Shown: piece after piece, positions 31,315 through 32,551 of the stretch | How positions within the stretch are numbered: the first letter of the stretch is position 1 | Layout of the letters: every line of letters starts with the position of its first letter | Source of the DNA: an uncultured Oscillibacter sp. | Lineage (GTDB): Bacteria > Bacillota > Clostridia > Oscillospirales > Oscillospiraceae | Direction: 5' to 3' | Assembly (NCBI RefSeq): GCF_910579365.1 | Contig: NZ_CAJTUX010000026.1 | Span: 1 to 32,551, forward strand | DNA length: 32,551 nt | Made by a program: the position numbers and the translations under genes | Notes under the pieces: model-generated | Seen by the model: only the letters and a program-made list of their open reading frames with translations | What the model was told of the DNA's origin: nothing | Databases searched by the model: none

Positions 31315-32551
31315 GAAGCATTCGAAGCAAGGTATTCACGGCGATTCTGCTGACGACTCTGGCGGCGGCTCTGGCGGTGACCCTCCTCTCTTATCGGAAG
31401 TCCGCCGGTATGATTGAGGAGAACTATGCCGCCTCGCTCAGCCAGGAGACCGCCCGGACAATGGAGACCATTGACCGGATGTTTTTGGAGGCCTATCACA
31501 CCCACGTTCACGCCGCCTGTGCCCCGCAGCTGCGGGAGGAGCTTCTCGCCTATCTGGCGGAAGGCGACGAGCGCCGCCTGGAGGACTGCGCGGAAGTGCT
31601 GCGGACGTTTTGCGGCCAGAATCCCTCGGTCAGCTCACTGTACCTTCTGATACCGGAGGCCGCTGTCCTGGTCACCTCGGAGGACTACCCGGTCTATAAA
31701 AAGGACATTCCGGAAGCGGATATGGCCCCCGTGGTCCGTCTGGCGGAAGACACCGGCGGACCGGCCCTTCTGCCGGACGCCGCCCACCACGCCCCCAATA
31801 TGGTGAGCTTCGCGGAAGCCCTGGAGGACGCGTCGGGGGCCGTCAGGGGGTATCTCCTCTCAAACATCAAGGAGCGCACGCTCTATTACAATCATCTTGC
31901 AAAGCTCGGCGGCGGCGCGGTGAAGGAGGCGGTGCTGCTGGACCGGGACGGACGGGCCGTCACCTCCCTGGGGCAGATGGACGCCGCGGATTACGAGTCC
32001 TGGCTGGCCAGGGGTGAGCGCGTGGGAACGGACGGGGAGCATCTGTACAGCTGCCGGACGGCGCCGTTTTCCCAGTGCCGCCTGCTGCTGATCGCGGAGA
32101 GAAGCACGGTGCTGGAGACCTTGCAGCGGACCCGGCGGGACTACGCCGTCATACTGGCTGCGTTTCTCCTCCTCTCTCTGATTCCCGCCGCTTATCTGAC
32201 CGGGGTGATTTACCGTCCCTTGGGCGAACTTACCTCCGCAATGCGGAAGGTCTCCGACGGAGATTTGGAGGCCAGGGCGGAAATCGCCTCCGGCGACGAG
32301 ATCGAGGTTTTGGCCGGGGAGTTCAACCGGATGCTGGGAAAGATCGAGGAGCTGATTCAGCAGCTTTTGGAAGAGGAGCAGCGGAAGAAGGACGCAGAGC
32401 TGGAGGCGCTGCAATACCAGATTACCCCGCATTTCATGTACAACACGCTGAACGCCATCAAGTGCGCGGCGGTGCTGAAGGGAGAGCGGGAGCTGGGCGA
32501 AGTGATCGAGGACTTTATTGAGCTGCTTCAGGCCTGCGTCAACAAGAAGGG
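31311..32551 (+). CDS. LytS/YesM-type sensor histidine kinase (5' part)
   Basis: The ATG at 31311 overlaps the previous stop (ATGA). 413 residues are present and the frame runs off the window. Membrane helices at about 9-27 and 280-300 enclose an outer sensor domain of about 250 residues; a HAMP linker follows (about 304-350, RPLGELTSAMRKVSDGDLEAR) and then the His_kinase block LEALQYQITPHFMYNTLNAIK with phospho-acceptor H374. The catalytic ATPase domain is missing only because of the window edge. This kinase class pairs with AraC/YesN-type response regulators that control sugar transport operons; such a regulator is expected downstream. Confidence 0.9.
   Translation, partial: MRSIRSKVFTAILLTTLAAALAVTLLSYRKSAGMIEENYAASLSQETARTMETIDRMFLEAYHTHVHAACAPQLREELLAYLAEGDERRLEDCAEVLRTFCGQNPSVSSLYLLIPEAAVLVTSEDYPVYKKDIPEADMAPVVRLAEDTGGPALLPDAAHHAPNMVSFAEALEDASGAVRGYLLSNIKERTLYYNHLAKLGGGAVKEAVLLDRDGRAVTSLGQMDAADYESWLARGERVGTDGEHLYSCRTAPFSQCRLLLIAERSTVLETLQRTRRDYAVILAAFLLLSLIPAAYLTGVIYRPLGELTSAMRKVSDGDLEARAEIASGDEIEVLAGEFNRMLGKIEELIQQLLEEEQRKKDAELEALQYQITPHFMYNTLNAIKCAAVLKGERELGEVIEDFIELLQACVNKK

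Overview
The window looks like chromosome from a GC-rich, Gram-positive Clostridia-type bacterium, probably a gut relative of Oscillibacter or Flavonifractor. That placement is inferred from the gene families: TAXI-type TRAP transport, a BlaI/M56 pair, DUF4860-like pilus genes, SLH-anchored surface proteins and a YesM-type kinase. No rRNA or tRNA gene is visible, so the taxonomy is not proven.

Layout. 1-4578 (+) is an uptake operon: the end of a TAXI solute-binding protein, a fused TRAP permease, two tandem paralogous small VOC-fold proteins and an AEC-family transporter, with GC-rich hairpins in three successive gaps. 4625-9856 (-) is one very large gene for a 1743-residue protein combining a duplicated N-terminal domain, an SF2 helicase with altered motifs, a PD-(D/E)xK nuclease, a NACHT/STAND NTPase, pentapeptide repeats and a propeller-like C-terminus. 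It is a strong candidate for an anti-phage type defence protein. 10042-12995 (+) is a BlaI-type repressor with repeated operator-like sites and a BlaR1-like M56 membrane protease with a non-penicillin-binding outer region. 13104-17930 (-) reads as one operon: a transglutaminase-like lipoprotein, a PilC/GspF platform protein, four small membrane-anchored pilin-like proteins and a PilT-type ATPase.

The most interesting part is 18058-30124 (+). A complete tyrosine recombinase (18117-18956) is directly followed by a 247-bp segment bounded by a perfect 16-bp inverted repeat (18956-18971 and 19187-19202). Inside it is a strong sigma-A-like promoter that in this assembly points left, back into the recombinase gene. 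Inversion would point it right, into a long leader carrying three tandem c-di-GMP-I (GEMM) riboswitch aptamers and a possible Shine-Dalgarno-sequestering hairpin, and then into a 3477-residue secreted protein with Pro/Glu repeats, InlB/MucBP-like repeats and three C-terminal SLH domains. This reads as a phase-variable giant surface protein under two-layer control: a heritable DNA switch, captured here in the apparent OFF orientation, plus c-di-GMP sensing in the mRNA.

30227-32551 (+) begins a new unit: a sugar-binding-type lipoprotein overlapping by 4 bp a LytS/YesM-type sensor kinase that runs off the window. It probably forms a ligand-sensing module.
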